Origin: Pseudomonadota bacterium
GTDB taxonomy: Bacteria > Pseudomonadota > Gammaproteobacteria > Xanthomonadales > Xanthomonadaceae
Assembly: GCA_023425225.1 (NCBI GenBank)
Contig: JAFADB010000059.1
Span: forward strand, 1 to 6,870
Reading direction: 5' to 3'
Length of the DNA: 6,870 bases
Both the position numbers and the translations under genes were made by a program. Positions 1 to 5,803 of this stretch are shown here, one piece after another. The notes under the pieces are model-generated. The model had not been told where the DNA came from. It was given only the letters and a program-made list of their open reading frames with translations, and did not search any database. Position 1 is the first letter of the stretch. Each line of letters begins with the position of its first letter.

Positions 1-254
1 GCGTGCGAGAGCACGATATTGCGCTGCAGGGTGGCCAGGTCGTCGGGCTCGATGCGCACGCTGGCCAGCTTGCCGAAGCCGGTGTTGATGCCGTAGACCG
101 GCTCGCCGCGGGCGACGATCGCCTCCACGGTCTCGGCACTGCGTGCGATCGCGGCGGCGGCAGCCGGGTCGAGGCTGACGCCGGCACCGGCATGGATGGC
201 GCGCCACTGCGCCAGAGTGACCGCGCCGGGGCGCAGGACGAGGGACGGACTCAT
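1..254 (-). CDS. hutH: Histidine ammonia-lyase, N-terminal part (cut by window edge)
   Basis: This is the first enzyme of histidine degradation, which removes ammonia from L-histidine to give urocanate in the cytoplasm. Reading leftward from the ATG at 254, 84 complete codons are visible. They begin MSPSLVLRPGAVTLAQW and contain VYGINTGFGKLA at about residues 53-64, the highly conserved N-terminal block of the aromatic-amino-acid lyase family that carries the active-site tyrosine. The Ala-Ser-Gly triplet that forms the MIO prosthetic group lies further along and is outside the window. A GGAG ribosome-binding site (plus positions 262-265) sits 7 bases before the ATG. The gene follows hutI on the same strand with a 56-base gap, so the two are probably co-transcribed from the promoter upstream of hutI. 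Only about one sixth of a usual ~510-residue enzyme is present; this is due to the window edge, and nothing suggests the gene is broken. Confidence 0.93.
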   Translation of the reverse strand, partial: MSPSLVLRPGAVTLAQWRAIHAGAGVSLDPAAAAAIARSAETVEAIVARGEPVYGINTGFGKLASVRIEPDDLATLQRNIVLSH

Positions 255-310
255 GCGGTTACTCCGGGAATCGTGTTGCTGTTGCGAAGGGATGGCACGG
301 CATGGCCGCG

Positions 311-1519
311 CTACACATGGCGGCCCTGGTGGACGCGGGCATGCAGTGGGTTGAAGCCCATGCGGTAGACGAGATCGGCGGGCGCGTCGATGTCCCAGAT
401 CGCCAGGTCGCAGTCCAGCCCGGCGCGCAGCCGGCCGACGCGATCGAAACGGCCCAGCGCACGCGCGCCCTCGCGGGTGAAGCCGGCGATGCACTCGGCC
501 ACGGTCAGGCGGAACAGGGTGGCGCCCATGTTCATCGCCAGCAGCGGGCTGGTCAGCGGCGAGGTGCCGGGGTTGCAGTCGGTGGCCAGCGCCAGCGGCA
601 CGCCGGCCTCGCGCAGCTTCTGCACCGGTGGCAGCTGGGTGTCGCGGGTGAAGTAGAACGCGCCCGGCAGCAGCACGGCGACGGTGCCGGCGGCGGCCAT
701 CGCGGCGATGCCGGCCGCGTCCAGGTGCTCGATGTGGTCGGCCGACAATGCGCCGAAGCCGGCCGCCAGCGCCGCACCGTGCTGGTTTGTCAGTTGCTCG
801 GCATGGATCTTCAGCGCCAGCCCGTGCCGTTGCGCCGCCTCGAACACCTGCGCCGCCTGCGCCGGCGAGAAGGCGATGTCCTCGCAGAACACATCCACCG
901 CCTCGGCCAGCGCCTCCGCCGCGACCGCCGGGATCATCCGTTCGCAGACCTCGTCGATGTAGTCCTGCGCCTGCCGCCCGTCCGGCACCGCATGCGCGCC
1001 GAGGAAGGTCAGCGCCACCGATACCGCGCGCAGTTCGCCCAGCCGCCGCGCCACGCGCAGCTGCTTGAGCTCGTCCTCCAGGGTCAGGCCGTAGCCGGAC
1101 TTGATCTCGACGGTGGTCACGCCCTCGGCCAGCATCGCGTCGAGGCGGGGCAGGGACTGGGCGACCAATTCGTCCTCGGACGCCGCGCGGGTGGCGCGCA
1201 CGGTGGCGACGATGCCGCCGCCGGCACGGGCGATGTCGGCGTAGCTGGCGCCGTCCAGCCGCTGCTCGAATTCGTTGGCGCGGTTGCCGGCGTAGACCAG
1301 GTGGGTGTGGCAGTCGACCAGACCGGGGCCGATCCAGCGGCCGCCACAGTCGACCTGGCGTTCCGCGACCAGATCGGAGGGAACCGCGGACAGTGGTCCG
1401 GCGTAGGCGATGCGGCCGTCGTGGCAGGCGATGGCACCGTCGCGGACGATGCCCAGGCCGTCGTCTCCGGCGTCGAGCGTCATCAGATGGGCGTTGTGCC
1501 AGAGTGTGTCGCAATGCAT
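311..1519 (-). CDS. hutI: Imidazolonepropionase
   Basis: The 402-residue product hydrolyses 4-imidazolone-5-propionate to N-formimino-L-glutamate, the third step of histidine degradation. It is a metal-dependent amidohydrolase. Visible motifs are the metal-binding pair DCHTHLVYAGNR (H71 and H73), the substrate block EIKSGYGL (138-144), KIHAEQ (H239, E242), DHIEH (H262) and ATDCNPGTSPL (D314). By comparison with known HutI enzymes, H71, H73, H239 and D314 are the expected metal ligands, and all are present. Length matches the family's usual ~400-410 residues. The start is taken as the ATG at 1519 (MHCDTLWHNA). The frame stays open 12 codons further to a possible non-ATG start at 1555, but that extension would run through the proposed HutC operator and has no family resemblance. 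It is divergent from hutF and upstream of hutH. Confidence 0.96.
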   Translation of the reverse strand: MHCDTLWHNAHLMTLDAGDDGLGIVRDGAIACHDGRIAYAGPLSAVPSDLVAERQVDCGGRWIGPGLVDCHTHLVYAGNRANEFEQRLDGASYADIARAGGGIVATVRATRAASEDELVAQSLPRLDAMLAEGVTTVEIKSGYGLTLEDELKQLRVARRLGELRAVSVALTFLGAHAVPDGRQAQDYIDEVCERMIPAVAAEALAEAVDVFCEDIAFSPAQAAQVFEAAQRHGLALKIHAEQLTNQHGAALAAGFGALSADHIEHLDAAGIAAMAAAGTVAVLLPGAFYFTRDTQLPPVQKLREAGVPLALATDCNPGTSPLTSPLLAMNMGATLFRLTVAECIAGFTREGARALGRFDRVGRLRAGLDCDLAIWDIDAPADLVYRMGFNPLHARVHQGRHV

Positions 1520-1543
1520 GTCGCGAGCGCCCGTCGGGTTTAT

Positions 1544-1555
1544 TTGTCTATACAA
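1544..1555. promoter_or_regulatory. Probable HutC operator
   Basis: The sequence TTGTCTATACAA is palindromic except for one central base pair (C at 1548 against T at 1551). Its core GTCTATAC fits GTNTANAC, the operator pattern reported for the HutC subfamily of GntR regulators. It lies 24 bases from the hutI start and 44 bases from the hutF start, and a hutC gene is encoded 1.4 kb downstream as part of the hutF transcript. The inferred role is urocanate-relieved repression of both hut arms, with autoregulation of hutC. Binding is predicted from pattern and context only. Confidence 0.72.
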
Positions 1556-1588
1556 TAATGGCGAAAAAGCGGGAGTGTCCAGTGGCGC

Positions 1589-1592
1589 GGAG
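1589..1592 (+). promoter_or_regulatory. Ribosome-binding site fixing the hutF start
   Basis: GGAG lies 7 bases before the ATG at 1600. It favours that start over the in-frame ATG at 1558 and GTG at 1582. The ATG at 1558 would leave almost no 5' leader downstream of the operator and would add a non-conserved leader peptide. Confidence 0.6.
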
Positions 1593-1599
1593 CGAAGAC

Positions 1600-2961
1600 A
1601 TGGAGCAGACGCATTTCTGGCTGGAGCAGGCGCTGCTGCCGCAGGGCTGGGCCCGGGACGTGCGCCTGGGCGTGCAGGACGGACGCATCGTCTCGCTGCA
1701 GTGCGGCATGCCTGCGGAACCGGACGACACCCGGCTGTCGATCGTGCTGCCGGGGCTGGGCAACCTGCACAGCCATGCCTTTCAGCGCGGCATGGCCGGC
1801 CTGACGGAGGTCGGCGGCGCCTCCGGCGACAGTTTCTGGAGCTGGCGCGAACTGATGTACCGCTTCCTCGATCGGCTCGATCCGGACAGCTTCCAGGCCA
1901 TCGCGCAGATGGCCTATGTCGAGATGCTGGAATCGGGCTTCACCCGTGTCGGCGAGTTCCACTACCTGCACCACGCCCCGGACGGGCGCCCGTATGCCGA
2001 TGCCGCGGAGATGTCGGCGCGGGTGGCGCAGGCGGCGCAGGCCAGCGGCATCGGCCTGACCCTGCTGCCGGTGTTCTACGCGCATTCGGACTTCGGCGCG
2101 CAGCCGCCCAATCCGGCGCAGAAGCGCCTGGTCCACGACATCGACGGTTTTGCCGCCTTGCTGCAGCGATGCCGCGACGCCCTGCGCCAGCTGCCCGACG
2201 CCGTGCTCGGCGTGGCCCCGCACAGCCTGCGCGCGGTGGCGCCGGATGAACTGGCGGCGCTGCCGGCGCTGGTCGAAGGCCCGGTGCACATCCACATCGC
2301 CGAGCAGGTGAAGGAGGTCCAGGCCTGCCTGGCCTGGTCCGGCCAGCGCCCGGTGCAGTGGCTGTATGCGCATGCGGCGGTGGACGAACGCTGGTGCCTG
2401 GTGCATGCCACCCACGTCGAGCCGCAGGAACTGGCCGCCATCGTCGCCAGCGGCGCGGTGGCCGGGCTGTGCCCGATCACCGAGGCCAACCTGGGCGACG
2501 GCCTGTTCCCGATGCAGGACTTCATCCGCGCGGGCGGGCGCTTCGGCGTCGGTTCCGATTCCAACGTGCTGATCGACGCCGCCGAGGAGCTGCGCCTGCT
2601 CGAGTACGGCCAGCGCCTGACCCTGCGCGGCCGCAACGTGCTGGCGACCGAGGCGGGCGTTTCCAGCGGCCGCACCCTGTACCAGGGCGCGCTGCAGGGT
2701 GTGGCGCAGGCGCTGGGCGTGGACACGGGACTGCGGGTGGGCGCACCGGCGGACCTGGTGGAACTGGACGCCGCGCATCCCGCGCTGGCCTGCCGCCAGG
2801 GCGACAGCCTGCTCGACAGCTGGGTATTCGCCGCGCGCAACGGCGCGGTACGCTCGGTGTGGCGCAACGGCCGCGAACTGGTGCGCCAGGGCCGCCACCT
2901 GCAACGCGAGCGCATCGCCGGCGACTTCCGGCGGGCGCTGGCACGGGTGCTGCAGGCATGA
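1600..2961 (+). CDS. hutF: Formimidoylglutamate deiminase
   Basis: The 453-residue enzyme deiminates N-formimino-L-glutamate to N-formyl-L-glutamate plus ammonia. This step defines the five-step histidine route, in which HutG then releases formate and glutamate. It belongs to the amidohydrolase superfamily. Motifs in order are LPGLGNLHSHAFQRGMAG (metal ligands H57 and H59), the HutF-typical block FWSWRELMYRF (79-89), HIHIAEQ (H232, E235), LVHATH (H269) and GVGSDSNV (D320). All expected metal and catalytic residues of the family are present, and length equals the usual ~450. An FWSWR block and SDSNV rather than a guanine-deaminase pattern argue for HutF over related deaminases. The start is the ATG at 1600, preceded by GGAG; in-frame upstream starts (1558, 1582) are less likely. 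The stop overlaps the hutC start by four bases (ATGA), indicating translational coupling. Confidence 0.95.
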   Translation: MEQTHFWLEQALLPQGWARDVRLGVQDGRIVSLQCGMPAEPDDTRLSIVLPGLGNLHSHAFQRGMAGLTEVGGASGDSFWSWRELMYRFLDRLDPDSFQAIAQMAYVEMLESGFTRVGEFHYLHHAPDGRPYADAAEMSARVAQAAQASGIGLTLLPVFYAHSDFGAQPPNPAQKRLVHDIDGFAALLQRCRDALRQLPDAVLGVAPHSLRAVAPDELAALPALVEGPVHIHIAEQVKEVQACLAWSGQRPVQWLYAHAAVDERWCLVHATHVEPQELAAIVASGAVAGLCPITEANLGDGLFPMQDFIRAGGRFGVGSDSNVLIDAAEELRLLEYGQRLTLRGRNVLATEAGVSSGRTLYQGALQGVAQALGVDTGLRVGAPADLVELDAAHPALACRQGDSLLDSWVFAARNGAVRSVWRNGRELVRQGRHLQRERIAGDFRRALARVLQA

Positions 2962-3734
2962 AACAGGACCTGGACCGCCCACCGCATGGACACGATCGGG
3001 ACAACAGCTTGAACGCCAAGCCGGCCACCACGCTCAACCACCGCATCCGCAGCGACATCGAGGGCAGGATCCGCAGCGGCGAATGGCCGCCCGGCCATCG
3101 CATCCCGTTCGAGCACGAGCTGATGACCCAGTACGACTGTTCGCGGATGACGGTCAACAAGGTGCTGACGATGCTAGCCGACGCCGGCATGATCGAGCGC
3201 CGCCGCCGTGCCGGCTCGTTCGTCGCGCGGCCGCATCCGCACATCGAGCAGGTGGCGCTGGAGATTCCCGACATCCCGCTGGAAGTGGCCGCGCGCGGGC
3301 ATGTCTACCGCTTCCAGCTGTTGTCCAGGCGTCGCCGCAAGCCGCGGCGGCAGCCGAACGAACTGGAGATCGCCGCCGGCGGCACCTTGCTCGCGATGCG
3401 CAGCCTGCACCTGGCCGATGGCCGGCCGTTCGCGCTGGAAGACCGCGTCATCAATCCGGAAGCGGTGCCGGAGGCGGTGGAGATGGATTTCAGCCAGGTC
3501 GCGCCCGGCAGCTGGCTGCTGCAGCATGTGCCATGGACGCGCGCCCTGCACCGGATCAGCGCGATCGGCGCCGACGAAGCGCAGGCGGAGCTGCTGCAGG
3601 TGGCGGTCGGCACCGCCTGCCTGGTGATCGACCGCCAGACCTGGCGCGGCGAGCAGGCGGTGACCAGCGTGCGCCAGGTGTTCCTGGGCGATTCCTACGA
3701 CCTCATCGCCCGCTTCGCGCCGGGTTCGCGCTGA
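2958..3734 (+). CDS. hutC: Histidine utilization repressor, GntR family, HutC subfamily
   Basis: The 258-residue DNA-binding repressor of the hut genes is, in known cases, released from its operator by urocanate. An N-terminal winged helix-turn-helix spans about residues 27-91 and shows the GntR signature: LNHRIRSDIEGRIRSGEWPPG, then HELMTQYDCSRMTVNKVL as the recognition region, then GMIERRRRAGSFVA as the wing. An effector-binding UTRA domain follows from about 110 to 253, ending with the typical RQVFLGDSYDLIARF. The ATG at 2958 overlaps the hutF stop (ATGA), which supports co-translation. It gives a ~25-residue polar leader ahead of the DNA-binding domain, slightly longer than usual, so an in-frame TTG at 3009 is an alternative start. 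Because hutC follows hutF downstream of the proposed operator, it probably represses itself. A small stem-loop follows directly after the stop. Confidence 0.93.
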   Translation: MKQDLDRPPHGHDRDNSLNAKPATTLNHRIRSDIEGRIRSGEWPPGHRIPFEHELMTQYDCSRMTVNKVLTMLADAGMIERRRRAGSFVARPHPHIEQVALEIPDIPLEVAARGHVYRFQLLSRRRRKPRRQPNELEIAAGGTLLAMRSLHLADGRPFALEDRVINPEAVPEAVEMDFSQVAPGSWLLQHVPWTRALHRISAIGADEAQAELLQVAVGTACLVIDRQTWRGEQAVTSVRQVFLGDSYDLIARFAPGSR

Positions 3735-3751
3735 CCGGCGGATCGCGCCGG
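3735..3751 (+). terminator. Short stem-loop directly after hutC
   Basis: CCGGCG and CGCCGG form a perfect 6-bp stem around a 5-base loop (GATCG), beginning at the first base after the hutC stop. No T-tract follows, so it is at best a weak intrinsic terminator or an mRNA 3'-end stabiliser. It might act together with the larger palindrome downstream. Confidence 0.3.
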
Positions 3752-3774
3752 CGGGCCCTCATCGCCGATCGGCC

Positions 3775-3853
3775 GTGGGAGCGGCGTGGGCGGCGATGCT
3801 CCTGCCTCGGGCGGCTTCGTGCCCGGGAGCATCGCGGCGCATGCCGCTCCTAC
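3775..3853. repeat. REP-like long imperfect palindrome (GTAG-type inverted pair)
   Basis: Two 28-base arms (3775-3802 and 3826-3853) are inverted copies matching at 24 of 28 positions. Two of the four mismatches would be G-U pairs in RNA. The left arm starts GTGGGAGCGGC; the right arm, read on the minus strand, starts GTAGGAGCGGC. The innermost ten bases of each arm (GCGATGCTCC / GGAGCATCGC) match perfectly. The 23-base centre holds a nested stem, CGGGC (3808-3812) with GCCCG (3821-3825). A GTAG/GGAG head on a GC-rich hairpin is typical of REP elements mobilised by RAYT transposases, such as the SMAG elements of Stenotrophomonas. It lies in the gap between convergent genes, the usual location for such elements. 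It may limit read-through between them; that role is inferred. Confidence 0.68.
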
Positions 3854-3881
3854 GCGAAGTACCCGAAGTGGGCCGGCCCCT

Positions 3882-4859
3882 TCAGATCGTGCTGCATTGC
3901 CGCCAGCGCACCGACTCCTGCCGGTCCGGGCGCGGATTGAGCTGCACGCGGATCGTGCGCAGGCTGGGATAGCGCTCGACCTGCTGGCAGATCAGCCGCC
4001 ATGCCTCGTCGTCGTCGGCCTCGCGGTCCACCGCCAGCGTCATCTTGGTCAGCCAGATCCCGCGGATGATCCCCGGCGTCTGCGCCAGCGCCCGCGAGAC
4101 CGCGTGCTGCTGCTCCAGCAGCGCGGCATCGTCGTCGGGGCCAATGTCGGCTGCGCCCGTCGCGGCCGGCGCCGGTGCAGCGGCGCTCGAGGGCGCGGGC
4201 GCGGCGGAAGCCTGCGGCGTGGCCGCCGCTGCGCGGGCGGGTTCGGTGTCGGCGGCAGGCAAGGTCGGCCCGGCCAGCAGGGAAAGCCCGAGGCTGGACA
4301 GCAGCCCCAATGCCAGCGCGCCCAGGGCGGCGATGCCGGTGTGGCGCGCGGCGCGGCGGCGGGCGCCGGACACGATCCGTTCGCGATTGGCCTGGGCCAG
4401 GTAGGGCTTGACCAGCGGCCACAGCCGGCGGCCGTCGAGGATCTCGATCGACTGCCGCGCGGCCGCCTCGATACCGTCCTGCTGCACCTGGCCCTCGGTG
4501 ACCAGGATCGCGTTGCGCGCCCCGGCCAGCCGCGCCGCGGCGCCGAGTTCGTTCACCGCCGCCGAGCCGATGCGGTAGGCGCGGCCGTGCTTGCACGACA
4601 CCAGGCAGGGCTGGCCGCCCTGCTGCATCAGGAATTCGCCGCGCGGCGCGGAATGGTCGTTTGCATCGATCGGCGCCAGGCCGCGCTGGGCCTGCAGGGC
4701 GCGCGCGACCAGCAGCGAGAAGTCGCGCCAGTGCATCCCGACCAGCATGTCCAGCCCGGCGGCGGTTTCGTTGGCGCGGCGCCGCACCAGCCACAGATAG
4801 AGCGAGACGGCGCCCCAGGCCACGATGGCCAGCAGCGTGGCGGGAATCCAGTGGAACAT
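3882..4859 (-). CDS. Membrane-anchored Mrr-like nuclease-fold protein
   Basis: The 325-residue product has a hydrophobic helix at 5-25 (PATLLAIVAWGAVSLYLWLV) followed by RRR, which suggests the next domain is cytoplasmic. Residues ~36-151 resemble the Mrr/restriction-endonuclease-like catalytic fold: GMHWRDFSLLVARAL, then RGEFLM (E75), then CLVSCKH (K90), then NAILVTEGQV and SIEILDGRRLWPLV. Family members usually show D, then Q/E-x-K; here these positions are E75 and S88-C-K90, so the active site is partly altered. A second helix (174-196) leads into an alanine/proline-rich linker (198-240) and an ~85-residue C-terminal domain I do not recognise. No methyltransferase is nearby, so this is not a classical restriction-modification system. 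Start: ATG at 4859, preceded at 7 bases by GGTG; in-frame GTG (4868) and TTG (4871) are possible. It converges on hutC. Function unknown. Confidence 0.68.
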   Translation of the reverse strand: MFHWIPATLLAIVAWGAVSLYLWLVRRRANETAAGLDMLVGMHWRDFSLLVARALQAQRGLAPIDANDHSAPRGEFLMQQGGQPCLVSCKHGRAYRIGSAAVNELGAAARLAGARNAILVTEGQVQQDGIEAAARQSIEILDGRRLWPLVKPYLAQANRERIVSGARRRAARHTGIAALGALALGLLSSLGLSLLAGPTLPAADTEPARAAAATPQASAAPAPSSAAAPAPAATGAADIGPDDDAALLEQQHAVSRALAQTPGIIRGIWLTKMTLAVDREADDDEAWRLICQQVERYPSLRTIRVQLNPRPDRQESVRWRQCSTI

Positions 4860-4898
4860 CGGGTACACCAAAGGTCGGAACGCTTGCGAGTGCGACAG

Positions 4899-4904
4899 TT
4901 TATA
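4899..4904 (-). promoter_or_regulatory. Possible -10 box for the nuclease-like gene
   Basis: On the minus strand this reads TATAAA within an otherwise GC-rich stretch, 39 bases before the ATG at 4859. It would imply a leader of roughly 30 bases. No good -35 hexamer is visible at 16-18 bases upstream, so this is a weak call. Confidence 0.28.
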
Positions 4905-4956
4905 GGCGCCGCAGGCCGGACGGTATGCGCCCGGTCCCGATCCCCGGAGAAAAGAA

Positions 4957-5019
4957 GACCCACCAGTCCGAAGCCGAAAGGGGAGGGGAGCAGACGGTCT
5001 TCACGTGGACTGGTGGGTC
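4957..5019. repeat. 63-base segment bounded by perfect 13-base inverted repeats
   Basis: GACCCACCAGTCC (4957-4969) is matched exactly by its inverse GGACTGGTGGGTC (5007-5019), enclosing 37 bases that are purine-rich on the plus strand. A second, mutually exclusive pairing exists between GAAGACC (4954-4960) and GGTCTTC (4996-5002). The element lies upstream of the minus-strand nuclease-like gene and just downstream of the end of the minus-strand phasin gene. It could be a terminator-like RNA structure, a very small non-autonomous mobile element, or a protein-binding site. No T-tract follows on either strand, which disfavours a standard intrinsic terminator. Confidence 0.55.
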
Positions 5020-5072
5020 CGTCCCGATTCTGCGAGAAACGATGCTGCTTTGCAACATCGCCCCCGCCCGCG

Positions 5073-5663
5073 TCAGGAGCCCGTCCCGGAGCCGGTTTCA
5101 GCGGTGGCCGCGGCAGCGGCGCGCTTGCGCGGTGCGCGCGGCTTGGCGGGCGACTTCTTCGCCGCGTTCCTGGCCGTGGTCTTGCCGGCGGTCTTGGTGC
5201 CGGTGCGGCTGGCCGGCTTGTCGGGGACGCGCGCATCGAGGCGATCGACCTTGCGCGCCAGCGCATCCACCTCGCGCCGCGAGGGAATGTTCAATCGTCG
5301 CAACGCCCCCTGCAGGCGCTGTTCGATGGAGTTCTCCAGCCAGCCCCAGGCTTGCGAGGTGCGCTCGCGGGCATCGTCCACCGTGGACTCGACCTCGCCG
5401 AGGATCTCGTCGGCGCGTGCGTCGGCACGTACCCGGACCGACTTCTGCACGCCGCGGCCCTCGCGTACCAGCGCATCGAACAGCTTGCCGCCTTCCTTCT
5501 GCGCCCGGCCCAGCGCGCCCAGGCCCGCCAGCCAGATCTGCTGCGCCGATCCGGCCAGGCCGCTCCTGTCTTCGCCGGTTGCGCCGGTTGCGCCGGTGCG
5601 CCGGCCGCGGGTGCCGGCCGTTCCGGTCTTGCGGGTGCCCGTGGTTTTCTTGGTGGTCGCCAT
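5073..5663 (-). CDS. Phasin-family PHA granule-associated protein with histone-like tail
   Basis: The 196-residue product fits the phasin family (poly(hydroxyalkanoate) granule-associated proteins), which coat intracellular storage granules. A Thr/Gly/Arg-rich low-complexity head (1-33) precedes the recognisable phasin core SAQQIWLAGLGALGRAQKEGGKLFDALVREG (39-69). An amphipathic helical stretch follows (RADARADEILGEVESTVDDARERTSQAWGWLENSIEQRLQGALRRLNIPSRREVDALARKVDRLDARV in pieces from 79 to 146). The tail (147-196) is rich in Lys, Ala and Pro (AAKKSPAKPRAPRKRAAAAA), like the DNA-binding tail of PhaF, so it may also tether granules to the nucleoid. Start: ATG at 5663 with a strong AAAGGAG seven bases upstream. 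The open frame extends to 5828 without conserved sequence, so the longer form is rejected. It is divergent from the unknown gene at 5804. No PHA synthase gene is visible in this window. Confidence 0.85.
   Translation of the reverse strand: MATTKKTTGTRKTGTAGTRGRRTGATGATGEDRSGLAGSAQQIWLAGLGALGRAQKEGGKLFDALVREGRGVQKSVRVRADARADEILGEVESTVDDARERTSQAWGWLENSIEQRLQGALRRLNIPSRREVDALARKVDRLDARVPDKPASRTGTKTAGKTTARNAAKKSPAKPRAPRKRAAAAATAETGSGTGS
5572..5598. repeat. Three tandem 9-base repeats inside the phasin gene
   Basis: Three consecutive copies (TCGCCGGTT, GCGCCGGTT, GCGCCGGTG) encode the Thr-Gly-Ala repeats in the low-complexity head of the phasin on the minus strand. Because the unit is a multiple of three, gain or loss of copies would keep the reading frame. 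Confidence 0.6.
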
Positions 5664-5670
5664 GCATGTG

Positions 5671-5677
5671 CTCCTTT
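5671..5677 (-). promoter_or_regulatory. Strong ribosome-binding site of the phasin gene
   Basis: On the minus strand this reads AAAGGAG, seven bases before the ATG at 5663. It fixes that start over the longer open frame and suggests high translation, in keeping with the abundance of phasins. Confidence 0.75.
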
Positions 5678-5803
5678 CGACGTGGGAGGAACCGACGGCG
5701 ACATCGCGGCCGCCGCAACTGCGCAACATAGACGTGCCCGGCTTTCCGGCATGTGAGGAAGTTTGCGCTTGCGGCTTCCCGTCGTCACCACCATGATCCG
5801 GGC

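Larger units (their letters stand above)
1520..1599. promoter_or_regulatory. Divergent hutI/hutF promoter region
   Basis: This 80-base gap separates the starts of hutI (minus) and hutF (plus) and is visibly more A/T-rich than its surroundings between about 1540 and 1568. Candidate -10 hexamers overlap the central palindrome on both strands: TACAAT at 1551-1556 on plus and TATAGA (plus 1547-1552) on minus. No convincing -35 hexamer stands out for either, so the exact promoters are unresolved. If the hexamers are real, a repressor bound to the palindrome would block RNA polymerase in both directions. Confidence 0.5.

Noticed and set aside
1520..1555. 12-codon N-terminal extension of hutI to a start at 1555
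   Set aside because: It would translate through the proposed operator, and its sequence does not resemble HutI N-termini.
302..1558. 418-codon open frame on the plus strand, antisense to hutI
   Set aside because: It has Arg/Gly/Gln/Ala-rich low-complexity translation with no family resemblance, and lies opposite a complete hutI with all metal-binding residues. It is an expected artefact of high-GC codon bias.
1540..2982. 480-codon open frame on the minus strand, antisense to hutF
   Set aside because: The composition is Gln/Arg/His/Ala-rich with no recognisable motif, and hutF on the other strand is complete and well conserved.
3775..3853. CRISPR repeat or tRNA-like structure
   Set aside because: There are only two inverted arms, no direct repeats with spacers, and no tRNA cloverleaf or anticodon arm. 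A REP-type palindrome explains it better.
2699..3940. 413-codon open frame on the plus strand overlapping hutF, hutC and the palindrome
   Set aside because: It is out of frame with two confident genes and made mostly of Arg/Ala/Gly; no start or motif supports it.
3882..4859. Restriction-modification or multi-gene defence island
   Set aside because: No methyltransferase, specificity subunit, helicase or other defence gene is nearby; the neighbours are histidine catabolism and PHA genes.
3786..5756. 656-codon open frame on the plus strand across the nuclease-like and phasin genes
   Set aside because: It runs through the REP-like palindrome, an intergenic region and two well-supported minus-strand genes, with low-complexity translation. 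It is a GC-bias shadow.
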